64,000 bases of DNA, from assembly GCF_016918735.1 (NCBI RefSeq), contig NZ_JAFFPR010000004.1, positions 24,807 to 88,806 on the forward strand, written 5' to 3'. Positions within the stretch are counted from its first letter, which is position 1. The number at the start of each line of letters is the position of its first letter. The notes below the pieces were generated by a model, which saw nothing but the letters and a program-made list of their open reading frames with translations, had not been told where the DNA came from and searched no databases. A program made the translations under genes and the position numbers. Shown here in pieces: positions 8,681 through 18,835 of the stretch. The stretch comes from Leptospira abararensis. Its GTDB lineage: Bacteria > Spirochaetota > Leptospiria > Leptospirales > Leptospiraceae.

Positions 8681-11600
8681 AACCATCTCTCTGGTTTCCC
8701 CTATCTTTTGTTATTCTATCTTCGTTTTTTTTCTCACAATGTGCTTTATTTCAGAAAAGTGTTAAGATGACGAATGTCGATTTTGATTATTCGGCTATCT
8801 CAAAAAATTATTTTTCACCGACTCAGTCCAAACCCTTCCCTCTCACAGTTCAACGTGGAAACAACCTATACAATTCGACTACAAACGACGGACGGTATTT
8901 ATTCTATGCCACAGACCAAAAGGGTAATTTTGATATTTGGTTTCGCGATCTACAAAGTTCGGTTGTTGTTCCTGTTACTAATCATCCTTTTTCGGAAACA
9001 AAACCTTCCATTTCACCGAATGGAAAGTATCTTGTTTTTGTTTCGGAGGAATTTGATTCAGAAGGAGACTTGGTCCTTTTGCCTATGGACATCGAAGAGT
9101 GGACGCGTGAACTACTCAAAGGCAATCGGTTCATCAATGATGATTTTATCAATCTAACGAACAAACCAAATAAAAGTGGAGAATATACAAAAGGAATAAT
9201 TGATACTGATCCTATTTGGTCACCCGATGGAGAAACGATTTATTTTATATCGGATAGGTTCTCACCAGGTTTGCCAAACATTTGTGCACTAAAATTGGAA
9301 AACCCTGATCGAGTGGCTCAGATTACTTCGAAGGGAGCTACTTCTCCATATATATCTTCGGATGGAAATACTATCTATTTTATTTCTTACTTTGAAGAGT
9401 CGAAAGGGGAGGTTTATCGTATTAACCTGAAAAATTCTGAGATCCAAAGAATCACAAATAATTCCTACTTAGATTTTTCACCCACTGTTGATTCAAAATC
9501 AAAAAACTTATATTACACATCGATTCGAAAAGACACAAACTTAAATGGGAAATTAGACGAAAGAGATAACAGCATTCTTGTGATGAGGAGTTTTGAAACG
9601 GGAGAGGAGAGGGTTTTATCTTCAGGTGAAACTTCCAATTTTGATGTTCGTTACTCACATTTTAATGGTGGTTCAATTCTTTTTTCAGCATCTTACTTTA
9701 ATGCCATTAACATCTATTTTATTCCGGAAAACGGGGCCATTCCGAAACAACCTAACATACGTGAGCAGTACCAGTATGCGAAAACTTTTGTTACTGGTCA
9801 AAGTTTAGATTCCTACTTTTTAGCTTTGGATTCTGTAGAGTTATTTTATTCGGAAGATCCCTTGTTTCCTGTTTATTCGGCAAGGGTGGCTATTTTGAAA
9901 TATGTATCCCTGATTCGAATTGGGAAAAGGGAAGAGGCTCGGATCTATTTGGACTCTTTTCGGCAGAAATCGCAATCGAATCAAAATCAATTTGCTCTCG
10001 TGTTACTTCGATGGGAAGAAACAAAACAAAATGGTCGAACCTTTGATTTTATAAAAGAGGTTCAGTCAGTACCCTCGTCCCAGTGGTCTAAAGATGCAGA
10101 AGCCATGTTGTATCATCTCCATGTAGATGAATTGGAAACTGAGAAAAAAAACATGCAGGCTTTTGATTCATTAAGGTTAATTTATGAACGCTTTCCTGAT
10201 TACCATCAAATCGATGAAATTAAACGAAGATTAGGTGGCTATGAATTTAAACCTTCTTCCTTAAAGTTGTCCCATTTGTATCAGGAAATGATCCAGGGAT
10301 GGGAGGAGGAAAAAAAACGATATTTATCGAATCCATCTCTTCCTTTTTCGAATAATCAAAAAAGAGACCTTCGATACCTTTTAGAAGATGTCGCTCAGAA
10401 AATTTCAGAAAATCGAAATAGCGAATCGATCATTTCGATTGTGAACTCTTTGTTAGGTGATACTGAAACAAACCAAATTCATCAATATACGATTACGCTA
10501 AAGTTTTTGAAAGCAAAGGCACTATCGGATGTTCGTAAGTTTAACGAATCAAATGAAGTTTTAGATTCCATTATCCCAATTCCCATTCAAATTGATTTGG
10601 AACCGGCTGGCAAACCTTCAATTTTTGAAACTCCTTCCTTTATCGCGGCCTACAAAAGCCCTATTTTGTTACGAGCAAATTTGCTAAAGTATTACAATCA
10701 AAAAACCACCGGAAATACTTCTGATGCACTTCGTAACTTAAAAATATATTTAGAATTTTATGATCCGATCCTAGGTGTTGATTTGGGTGCAGAAGATATT
10801 CAAAGTGCTTTTTTCTATTTTGAGAATAGAGCAGTGGAATTTGAAAGGATTGGCGATTTACTCCAATCTTCTTTTCATTATTTTTTTAATAACCAGAACA
10901 TGTTCCTTGTGAAAACAAGAAATTTATATTTAGATTCCTTGTATAAGGAATACGCCATTTATTACCAACGGAAGATGGTTGATACAATCTTCCGTTATGG
11001 AAAAAAAATACGTGAAGAAGAAGAACGTGCCCTTTTAAACCAACTCAATATCTTAAGCAAAGATAAATTGAATGTTGTTGGTAATCTTTCTGGTGTAACT
11101 TCTCTCCTTACAGACAATGAGCTGCTTCGTGGTGTGGTTGATATTAAGGACTTCGAAAAAATAGAAGTTCTATCAGAAAAGGCACTTAGTTGGACAGAAC
11201 TTTATTATAAACAAGCAGTCCCGCGAGCGAGACCCTATTTGGATCTTGCGACACTTTATGGATACTCTTACTATCTCATCAATAAATATGTAACTTTTGA
11301 GTCTTACTATTACTCCACAGGTACAATGACCGATGTTCGTAAAACGGAAATTTTAGAAAATTTTAAAAGAGCAGAGTTGGAACTTCGCTGGATTATCTAC
11401 GCCGATCCCACTCATTATGATGCATATCAGTTGCTTGGTTGGTTGTATCAATATGTTGATTTGATCAAAATGCAGAAAAATCCAAAATCAGGAGAGATCG
11501 ATTCCGAAGTGTATGAGGCACTTTATAAAAAGTATTTTCCTGATAAAAACTTAGAAGCAAATATTGAGTTATACAATCAAATCCTTGTATTTTTGGGTGA

Positions 11601-14600
11601 GGACTACGGGGATCGTAAGGTGATCTCTGATTTGAATCTCAATTTGGGAAATAACTACTTTTTATTAAGTAATTTTCCAAAAGCAAATGAAAGTTATCGT
11701 AAGGTAGAAGATGCATCTATTTATTTGTCTGTAAAAAATCAGTTTGAAGGATACAAACAAGAAGCCATCTATCGCTTTAACTATGGTAAGTCGTTGATTT
11801 ATCAAGGCCAATATAAAAAGGCATCGGAACAATTTTCAAAATCCATCGACATCTATTTTAAAAATGAATACTACCAATCGGTGAATGAACACGCATCAGA
11901 GCCAAATTCTTTTGCATTGGGTAAGCTGAATGAAATCCGTTCCAAGTTAGCCTTGTTATTTTCTTTGAAAGGTTTATCCGAATTAGAATTTGGTAATTTT
12001 GAAATTGCAATCGCTTCTTTTCAAACAGCCATTGCTTATAATAAAGATGTAAAGTTTATTAGTCCGGTAAATTTAGCAAATTATCTTGCAATCGCTTTTC
12101 AGAAAAGTGGTCGGTTTCGTGATTCCTACCAGATGTTAAACATAGCCGAAACAGAATATAAATCCAACAAAGAAACCATATTACAACGCTTTCGGAAATG
12201 GAGTTTGTGGAATGTCTTTTTCGGCGATAACCTACGAGTCATTGGGGATGGTAGATTCCCAGGTGAGTTTCCGAACGATTTTAAATACCTTCTAACATTG
12301 GGGATTCGGATTGAAAATCACATTGAACAAGAAGAATATTCTGCCGCGCTCTCTGAGATACAAGTTAGAAATGAACTAATCACTTCGAAGGATTTAGATG
12401 ATACAATTATTGGTAAAAATATCCTAGCAAAGTCTAGACAGGTAGAAGCACAAATTTACCAAAGAAGCCAATTGCAGGTAGAGGCAGTTGAACATTATAA
12501 AGAATTGGCTGATATCCTCTTTGAAAATACAACGAATAAAGGTTTTGAAAATCTATTTCAGAACTATGCATATTCAGTTTTTTCATTACAAGAATCCCCT
12601 GAATTTCGATTTGAAACCAAGCGTACCTTACTTAATGAATTTATAGATCAGCTAAATCTTTGGAAAAAAAGAGAAATCTCCAAATGTTCTGAATCATATG
12701 AGCTTTGTGAAAATTCTTTTAGAATTAACAATCCAAAATTTGATATTGTCTATGGAACTGGATTGTATTATTTATCTCTTTTGTTAGAAGCGGAAGGGAA
12801 AGATTTTCAATCCATTTTAGGAAAGGCAGTGGTAATTCTCGAAAATCCAGGCCTTGTGGATCCTCGGGTCATTGGTTTAACAAATGATCCGATTTCTCGT
12901 CAAACAAGAGTTCGTATTCTATTGAATCTTTACTCCATTTATATGAAGTTAGGTGATTTTTTTATCGCTGAGAAAAAATGGAAGGAAGCCTCTGAGTTGT
13001 CATATGAATTTCGATTGGATGAAGAAATGTTTTGGGCAAATGCACAGAGATTCAAGTGGGAAAAGTCCCAAGCAAGAGGAGATAAAAAAACAAACTATTT
13101 AAATTATGGAAAAGATGCGATTCATACTTATCAGTCCAATCTTAGCGTTCGACTGTTTTCGCCTAAATATCGTTTGGTTGACTTTTTGGAGTCTTATTCC
13201 GAGGCACTACTTACTTCAGGCGAAACTAAATCCCTTGTAAATCATTGGGAAAATTTTAGAAGTCTGGAGTTATTCCGCGATTTGATTTCTGCCCAATTTG
13301 AATTTGAAGATTCCAAATTAAATTTATATTACCAAGATTTAGTAAAATGGGTAAAAGGTTATCGTAAACTTAGTAATTCCATCTCAGAAAAGGCACTAAG
13401 GCGCGAGCCAGTGGCTCTTTCTTTAAAACAACAAGAGACAGAACTCCAAAATTTAGATACAATCCTTGGAAAACTAAAGATGGTTTCCCCGGAACGATCT
13501 GCATTTTTAGATCCTAAACGGACAAATAGTGACGAGTTTCTGACAGGTTGGGTTGGTTTATATCCAACGAATGAATTGAATTATTTTTTCTATTCGCAGG
13601 AAGGGAAATTCAAATCGGAAGCCTGTCCCCAGTTGGAGCTGAGTGTATGTATTCCAAAACTAGGGAACTCTTCCCCTACAATACAAATCATTGGAACAAA
13701 AGTAAACGGAAGTTTGGTGAATTCTGTTGTTGGTGAATATCGTAAATCCAATCTTTTCCCTGTGCTTTTTTTCGATAGAAACCATAAAGATTTATTTGCT
13801 GAAAGAAATGAACGTAGATTGAAGTGGGTAACCATTTACGGCGAAACCGAAAATAATAAACAAGATAAAAATGTGCGTACCCTTTCTTCAGGAGATCTTG
13901 GTGTTTATCTTTATGATACTGATTATTTAGTTACCAATCGTTCTCTTGATAAACAAACAACTCTGTTTGGAGATGAGAAGTCACATGTTTTTCCTGTTCG
14001 TGAGATTTTCCAGGGAACTGGGTCTGAAATTTCAGTCATAGGATTAAACGATTCCAATTTCAATACAGAGAAACAATGGAATTTGCTTGGCAAACTGTAT
14101 GAAGTTTTACGTTCCAAACGAATTCAGAATATAGTCTCCTATCCTTCAAAGAAGAACGAAGATTATACATCAATGAAACTTGATTCTTTTGCAAAAGATG
14201 CGAATCATCTTTTGATTGGAAATTGGAAAGAGTTTTCGGTTTCAAAAGATGGGTTAGGAAAAAAAGCAGAAGGTTTCATTGAAGCAGGTTTTTTGAAAGA
14301 GAAATCTAAGGAATTTGTAGATGCCTACGAGAATTATTATACCGCTTCTACCTTGTTAGATGACGGTGACCCGTCTTTGCCTTCGCTTGAATTGAAACTT
14401 GCAAAGTTAAAAACAGAAATATTCCCAAACGTATCTAAAAAATCTTTTTTTCGCCCACTCTGGTCTAAGTATTCGAAATCTCCGTTTCAGAATCAAATTC
14501 GTTATGAATATTTAGTCTCATGTCTTTCTTCCAAAGAAAAGGAAGACTGCAAATACAATACCTCTGATTTTTTAGGCGATGAAAAGGAATCCTTCTTAGG

Positions 14601-16617
14601 TGCCATTGACTTTTACTTTCAGCTTCGTACTGGTAATGTAAAAGACCTTGCTTCAAAAAATGAGATTCGATCTAAGTTGGAAGCTAAGGAAGATCCTTTT
14701 TTACAAGCTTATCGACTTGGGACTTTATACATTCAAAACTATTTATTTAACGAAGCTGAATCTGAAACAAACAAATTAACTCGACTTGCAAAAACACCGA
14801 AAGAAAAGACGGTCGCAAAAAACCGTATTTTAGAATTATATTTTCATAAAGGATTTTTGTTAGGTGATAAAAATATATATTTAACTCCGCTTACTTCTAC
14901 TTCAGCATACAATTATGGATTTAAAAAAGATTGGAAAAATTTTGATGAAAAAACTCTTTCCAGAGATTTTACAAAATTTGGATATTCGGACTCTATTTAT
15001 GACTCATACAGATTGAGGTTGTATTCTGCATGGAAAGAACAACTCCAAACTGGATACTTTGAGTCGATGTCACTAACACCTGAATATTTAACCAGCGGGG
15101 AATCTGTTTTAACAAAACTTTCTCATTTAAACCGGACATTATTCTTTCATTTGCTTTTAAGTTCTGTCCCCTTTCAAAAGAACGGGGAAGTGAATTCTTT
15201 AATGGAACTTTTGGTTTCTGAGGAATTAAAAGAGGGACGCAATTACAGAACGTTATTTTTCCGTTTGGAGCTTGCAAAAGCGTTGTTACTCCGTGGGGAA
15301 TCGGAAATGGCAGAATCGTTGGTTTCAAAGATTCAAGCCATGGATAAAGAGTTAGGTGATGGGAACCAGTTTTGGCAAGAAAGATGGAATGATTTTAAGT
15401 GGAAACGGGATTATTTAAAAAATCGATCTTCCACAATCTCACATCCAAGTATATTTCTGAAACTCTATCAAGTTGCTAAATCGAAAAAACCTGAGGAGTA
15501 CATTTTTTTACTAAATGAGTTTAATAAAAAAATGCGGGGAGAGTTCTTGAGTCCAGAACTTAGGGAAGAGTATGAATTTTTATTTCATTTCCTTTTGCAA
15601 CAAAGTTTGGAAAAAAATAGTTCCGAAAGTTTTTTTGATCTAGCAGTCGCCAGAGAGGTGTTTCGTTTTACTTCCAATCGTTTTTCTGATAGCGAATTAT
15701 ATGTAAAACAGATTCCCAATTTTGAAATCTATTCGGAACGTTTGAAGAAAAGGATGGTTGGTAAACAAGAATTCCACGGCCTCTTTGATCTTGGAAAAAA
15801 AACATACTTATTAAGTTTTGCATCAGGAAAGTCACTCGGTCGTGAGATGTTCTCCGACAACAAATCCATTTATAGGGAATCAGTTAAATACTTCCGTTCC
15901 GCAGAATCTGGGAATCAGGAAGTGATCCTTAGAGAGTCTTTGGCAGATAAATACCGAACTAGTTTTAGGTTAAACAAATCCAATCGACACTATATCTATA
16001 GTTCTGGAATTCATGCAGTAGTGCCGATGGTGATACCAGATACAGAATACTATTCTGTGGCTTCTGTTTCTGATTTTCTTTCAAATCCTATTTTGAAATT
16101 TATTTCCATTTCTCCTAAAAAACCAGATGTATCTGTCATTGGCTGGAAATCTTCCGCAGAAAATGAAATTAATGCAAACCTTATGTTATGGGAAACTAAT
16201 GGGAAAAGGGATGGGTATTCGCCATATAGCATTGATTTTGCGGAGATTGGTTGGTGTGAAAACAACTATTTGTGTAGTGCTGGAGTTCCGTTGTTTGGTT
16301 TAGTTGGGAAAGGTGGAAATACTGCTAAGGTGTATGCGAACCAAAGGATTGGCACTTCAACGCAATACACTAATGATTTTAGCGGAGTGGCTTATTACTT
16401 AGCAAGGGAGAATACAGGGCTCTTTGTATTACACTCAGGGATTCAAACGGGAGTTCATAATTTGTTTTTTTTGAAACAATTTATGTTAGCAAATGATTTG
16501 CCAAAACCGTTACACATACGGTTGGTAGAAGGAAAAGAAGCGGCACGAAATTCTACAATCGATGACCGCTATTGGATAGGATATAAACTTTATACTTCTG
16601 CCATGATTGAAGATTAA
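8677..16617 (+). CDS. Giant lipoprotein: PD40 propeller, TPR-like solenoid, two degenerate CHAT-like modules
   Basis: 2,646 residues. The ATG at 8677 is preferred over 8662 because GGGAGA lies seven bases upstream and it gives a clean lipoprotein signal (FFFSQC, Cys22). Residues about 60-350 hold TolB/PD40 beta-propeller repeats (ISPNGKYLVFVS, WSPDGETIYFIS, ISSDGNTIYFIS). Residues about 370-1600 are a helical repeat array with TPR-like units (FPKANESYRKVED, QYKKASEQFSKSI, FEIAIASFQTAIAYN). Around 1605-1870 and from about 2365 to the end are segments with the layout of CHAT protease domains; the end (LRLVEGKEAAR..., DDRYWIGYKLY) matches the C-terminal part of CHAT domains. I cannot see a convincing His-Cys dyad in either, so they may be pseudo-proteases. 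It is translationally coupled to the DUF1318 gene (ATGA overlap) and ends four bases into a convergent gene. Probably a periplasm-facing scaffold; function unknown. Confidence 0.8.
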   Translation: MKPSLWFPLSFVILSSFFFSQCALFQKSVKMTNVDFDYSAISKNYFSPTQSKPFPLTVQRGNNLYNSTTNDGRYLFYATDQKGNFDIWFRDLQSSVVVPVTNHPFSETKPSISPNGKYLVFVSEEFDSEGDLVLLPMDIEEWTRELLKGNRFINDDFINLTNKPNKSGEYTKGIIDTDPIWSPDGETIYFISDRFSPGLPNICALKLENPDRVAQITSKGATSPYISSDGNTIYFISYFEESKGEVYRINLKNSEIQRITNNSYLDFSPTVDSKSKNLYYTSIRKDTNLNGKLDERDNSILVMRSFETGEERVLSSGETSNFDVRYSHFNGGSILFSASYFNAINIYFIPENGAIPKQPNIREQYQYAKTFVTGQSLDSYFLALDSVELFYSEDPLFPVYSARVAILKYVSLIRIGKREEARIYLDSFRQKSQSNQNQFALVLLRWEETKQNGRTFDFIKEVQSVPSSQWSKDAEAMLYHLHVDELETEKKNMQAFDSLRLIYERFPDYHQIDEIKRRLGGYEFKPSSLKLSHLYQEMIQGWEEEKKRYLSNPSLPFSNNQKRDLRYLLEDVAQKISENRNSESIISIVNSLLGDTETNQIHQYTITLKFLKAKALSDVRKFNESNEVLDSIIPIPIQIDLEPAGKPSIFETPSFIAAYKSPILLRANLLKYYNQKTTGNTSDALRNLKIYLEFYDPILGVDLGAEDIQSAFFYFENRAVEFERIGDLLQSSFHYFFNNQNMFLVKTRNLYLDSLYKEYAIYYQRKMVDTIFRYGKKIREEEERALLNQLNILSKDKLNVVGNLSGVTSLLTDNELLRGVVDIKDFEKIEVLSEKALSWTELYYKQAVPRARPYLDLATLYGYSYYLINKYVTFESYYYSTGTMTDVRKTEILENFKRAELELRWIIYADPTHYDAYQLLGWLYQYVDLIKMQKNPKSGEIDSEVYEALYKKYFPDKNLEANIELYNQILVFLGEDYGDRKVISDLNLNLGNNYFLLSNFPKANESYRKVEDASIYLSVKNQFEGYKQEAIYRFNYGKSLIYQGQYKKASEQFSKSIDIYFKNEYYQSVNEHASEPNSFALGKLNEIRSKLALLFSLKGLSELEFGNFEIAIASFQTAIAYNKDVKFISPVNLANYLAIAFQKSGRFRDSYQMLNIAETEYKSNKETILQRFRKWSLWNVFFGDNLRVIGDGRFPGEFPNDFKYLLTLGIRIENHIEQEEYSAALSEIQVRNELITSKDLDDTIIGKNILAKSRQVEAQIYQRSQLQVEAVEHYKELADILFENTTNKGFENLFQNYAYSVFSLQESPEFRFETKRTLLNEFIDQLNLWKKREISKCSESYELCENSFRINNPKFDIVYGTGLYYLSLLLEAEGKDFQSILGKAVVILENPGLVDPRVIGLTNDPISRQTRVRILLNLYSIYMKLGDFFIAEKKWKEASELSYEFRLDEEMFWANAQRFKWEKSQARGDKKTNYLNYGKDAIHTYQSNLSVRLFSPKYRLVDFLESYSEALLTSGETKSLVNHWENFRSLELFRDLISAQFEFEDSKLNLYYQDLVKWVKGYRKLSNSISEKALRREPVALSLKQQETELQNLDTILGKLKMVSPERSAFLDPKRTNSDEFLTGWVGLYPTNELNYFFYSQEGKFKSEACPQLELSVCIPKLGNSSPTIQIIGTKVNGSLVNSVVGEYRKSNLFPVLFFDRNHKDLFAERNERRLKWVTIYGETENNKQDKNVRTLSSGDLGVYLYDTDYLVTNRSLDKQTTLFGDEKSHVFPVREIFQGTGSEISVIGLNDSNFNTEKQWNLLGKLYEVLRSKRIQNIVSYPSKKNEDYTSMKLDSFAKDANHLLIGNWKEFSVSKDGLGKKAEGFIEAGFLKEKSKEFVDAYENYYTASTLLDDGDPSLPSLELKLAKLKTEIFPNVSKKSFFRPLWSKYSKSPFQNQIRYEYLVSCLSSKEKEDCKYNTSDFLGDEKESFLGAIDFYFQLRTGNVKDLASKNEIRSKLEAKEDPFLQAYRLGTLYIQNYLFNEAESETNKLTRLAKTPKEKTVAKNRILELYFHKGFLLGDKNIYLTPLTSTSAYNYGFKKDWKNFDEKTLSRDFTKFGYSDSIYDSYRLRLYSAWKEQLQTGYFESMSLTPEYLTSGESVLTKLSHLNRTLFFHLLLSSVPFQKNGEVNSLMELLVSEELKEGRNYRTLFFRLELAKALLLRGESEMAESLVSKIQAMDKELGDGNQFWQERWNDFKWKRDYLKNRSSTISHPSIFLKLYQVAKSKKPEEYIFLLNEFNKKMRGEFLSPELREEYEFLFHFLLQQSLEKNSSESFFDLAVAREVFRFTSNRFSDSELYVKQIPNFEIYSERLKKRMVGKQEFHGLFDLGKKTYLLSFASGKSLGREMFSDNKSIYRESVKYFRSAESGNQEVILRESLADKYRTSFRLNKSNRHYIYSSGIHAVVPMVIPDTEYYSVASVSDFLSNPILKFISISPKKPDVSVIGWKSSAENEINANLMLWETNGKRDGYSPYSIDFAEIGWCENNYLCSAGVPLFGLVGKGGNTAKVYANQRIGTSTQYTNDFSGVAYYLARENTGLFVLHSGIQTGVHNLFFLKQFMLANDLPKPLHIRLVEGKEAARNSTIDDRYWIGYKLYTSAMIED

Positions 16618-17699
16618 AGTTTTTTGTTTAAGAATTGTTTGCGAGTTTCTTCCGGTAATTCAAAGAGATTTTTTACTTCCTTATGAAACAGCCCGAAGTT
16701 TTTGCCGGATTTTATAAATAAGGATTCAAAACTAACCTCTCCTGAATGGTAACGAAGAGCCCCTAAAAAATCTTCGTTATTCCATTCACGAGCCAAAAAC
16801 TCTTTGGATTTTTCTTCGGGTACTAATTTCTTATGAATCACTTCTTCTTTGAATTGATTCATAATGGCGCGTTTTTGAATCAATTTATTGTCGGTGTCCA
16901 ACTGGGATGAATAGAGAGTTTTTAGATCCTCTGCATATTTTTTTAAAAGATCCAAAGTTATTTCTCTACGAACCTTTTCTTTTTTAAACTTTTGCAAATG
17001 AATACTATCTTCCCCCTCTTTTTTTTTATAATAGACTTCTATGCCTTTCTCTTCCACATAACTTGCGTAAGATTCGTTTAGTGTAGAATCTCCAGGTAAA
17101 TAAACAGTAGCATGTGCCATTTCGTGAAAAACAAGGCCCACAAGTCTATGGTCAGGCCAACTGAGCTGCGGTGATAACACTGGATCTGAAAACCAACCAA
17201 GTGTCGAGTATCCACCGATGGCTCGAATGCGAGTATCATATCCTTCGGATTTTAATTCATTTTCGAGTGCAATGGCCATTTGTTTATCAAAGTAACCTTT
17301 GTAGGGAACGGTTCCGGCAATGGGAAACCACCATGTATAGGATTTTAATTCTAACGCTTCCGAAGCGCTAACGTTCCAACCGATTTCTTCCCTTTCTAAT
17401 TTTGTATAGTATTCAAACCCACCTTTTTCATTTAATGCTAGTTCCCCGATGGCAAAATTTCTGGCTTCTCGGATTAAATTTAATTTTTGTTTTGTTTTTA
17501 AATCCAATCCTGGTAGGTTTAGAATATCATCGATTTTTTCACGACCCAAGATAATGGAAGATTGTTCCTTACCTAAGTGAAATAAATACGGCAAACACCC
17601 ATGAAGAAAAATGGGAAATAGTAAAACCGTAAATATTCTTGGAATCTTTTTGGTTCGACAGGGAAGGGGAATCGACAAAAGTGGAAGGGGTTTTGGCAT
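16614..17699 (-). CDS. Putative aminopeptidase lipoprotein (HExxH, PF10023-like)
   Basis: A 361-residue protein with an unusually long N-region followed by a hydrophobic segment and lipobox FLHGC (Cys35). The zinc motif HEMAH in GLVFHEMAHATVYLPGDSTLNESYASYVEEKG matches the bacterial 'putative aminopeptidase' family (gluzincin type), where the NES glutamate downstream supplies the third zinc ligand. The GYSTLGWFSDPVLSP block upstream is also conserved in that family. Expected location: periplasmic side of a membrane. Its ATG lies only three bases from the divergent ATG of the protease gene, so either the promoters are inside the two reading frames or the true start is further in, e.g. a TTG at codon 8. 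The stop overlaps that of the giant lipoprotein gene (TTAA shared). Confidence 0.8.
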   Translation of the reverse strand: MPKPLPLLSIPLPCRTKKIPRIFTVLLFPIFLHGCLPYLFHLGKEQSSIILGREKIDDILNLPGLDLKTKQKLNLIREARNFAIGELALNEKGGFEYYTKLEREEIGWNVSASEALELKSYTWWFPIAGTVPYKGYFDKQMAIALENELKSEGYDTRIRAIGGYSTLGWFSDPVLSPQLSWPDHRLVGLVFHEMAHATVYLPGDSTLNESYASYVEEKGIEVYYKKKEGEDSIHLQKFKKEKVRREITLDLLKKYAEDLKTLYSSQLDTDNKLIQKRAIMNQFKEEVIHKKLVPEEKSKEFLAREWNNEDFLGALRYHSGEVSFESLFIKSGKNFGLFHKEVKNLFELPEETRKQFLNKKL

Positions 17700-17702
17700 T
17701 CT

Positions 17703-18830
17703 ATGGAAAGAAAAACTTCGATTCCGCCAGTCGTCTACATTAACTTTGCTTTAGTTTTTGTACTTTTGTTTGCGATCTTCTTTCCGGAGATTCGATCCGC
17801 TGTAACAAAATTGTTTGCTTCCCCGAAACCGATTTCTTCTAGTAAACAAAGCCAAGCCATCCAAATCCAATCCAGCTTTCGTAATGTCTACCGTGAAGCC
17901 CAACAATTTGTAGTCTCTATCCGTACGAAAAAAACGGAGATGATTTTTCATCCTTACGCCTTTGGTGAAAGTAGGGAAGATCGGATCTCTTCCATAGGAA
18001 GTGGCTTTATCATTGATGAAAGAGGATTTGTTGTCACAAACTACCATGTCATTAAAAATGCAGAGATCATTGAAATCATCATGTCAGATGGTCGCATTTT
18101 TCCTGCACGATATGTAGGAAGCCATGAAAGGGCAGACATAGCTCTTTTGAAAATCCCAAGTAACGACCGTTTTACTCCTGCATTTCTTGGCAACTCCGAT
18201 GAAATTGAAGTGGGGGACTGGGCTATTGCCGTCGGTTCTCCGTATGGACTAGAAAAGACATTTACAGTGGGTGTGGTTTCTGCCAAATCGAGAGAGGATT
18301 TGGATGAAACGGGCCAAACTCATATCCAAACTGACACTGCCATAAACCCTGGATCCAGTGGTGGTCCCCTCCTCAATATCTATGGGGAAGTGGTGGGGAT
18401 CAATCGTATGATCCGCTCTTCTTCGGGTGCCAGTGCCGGGATTGGATTTGCCATTCCTATCAACTATGCCAAACGAGTGCTTCGACAAATTGAACAAAAC
18501 GTGGGCCAGAACATTCGGCCGGCAACCCTCGGTGTGATGGCCACTGCCCCTCTCCCTGACCACAGGAAATCACTTGGAATTCCTGGGGAAACCGTGGGTG
18601 TTTTGGTCTATGATATAGAACCCAATTCTTCTGCGGAAAAAGGGGGACTTAGGCGTTACGACTTTATTGAGGGGGCCAATGGACTCCAAATCCGCCATAT
18701 CAATGATTTACGAGAACAAGTGGGACTTGTTGGTCTTGGGGGCGTCTTACGGTTGAAGATATTACGGGATACCCAAGAGATGGAATTATCGATCCCTTTG
18801 GTCGAAGCCGCCTATAAAAAAGGCCAGTAA
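17703..18830 (+). CDS. HtrA/Deg-family serine protease with PDZ domain
   Basis: A 375-residue membrane-anchored (residues 10-28) trypsin-fold protease. The catalytic triad is visible: His115 in TNYHVIKNAE, Asp145 in RADIALLK and Ser219 in NPGSSGGPLLN. The loop QTDTAINPG before the serine is typical of DegS/DegP/HtrA. A single PDZ domain occupies about residues 265-365 (TVGVLVYDIEPNSSAEKGGLRRYDFI). One PDZ and a transmembrane anchor give the layout of DegS or HtrA-like quality-control proteases facing the periplasm. No sigmaE/RseA pair is visible in the window, so a DegS-like regulatory role is not supported. It is followed five bases later by an aminotransferase gene. Confidence 0.92.
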   Translation: MERKTSIPPVVYINFALVFVLLFAIFFPEIRSAVTKLFASPKPISSSKQSQAIQIQSSFRNVYREAQQFVVSIRTKKTEMIFHPYAFGESREDRISSIGSGFIIDERGFVVTNYHVIKNAEIIEIIMSDGRIFPARYVGSHERADIALLKIPSNDRFTPAFLGNSDEIEVGDWAIAVGSPYGLEKTFTVGVVSAKSREDLDETGQTHIQTDTAINPGSSGGPLLNIYGEVVGINRMIRSSSGASAGIGFAIPINYAKRVLRQIEQNVGQNIRPATLGVMATAPLPDHRKSLGIPGETVGVLVYDIEPNSSAEKGGLRRYDFIEGANGLQIRHINDLREQVGLVGLGGVLRLKILRDTQEMELSIPLVEAAYKKGQ

Positions 18831-18835
18831 ATTTT

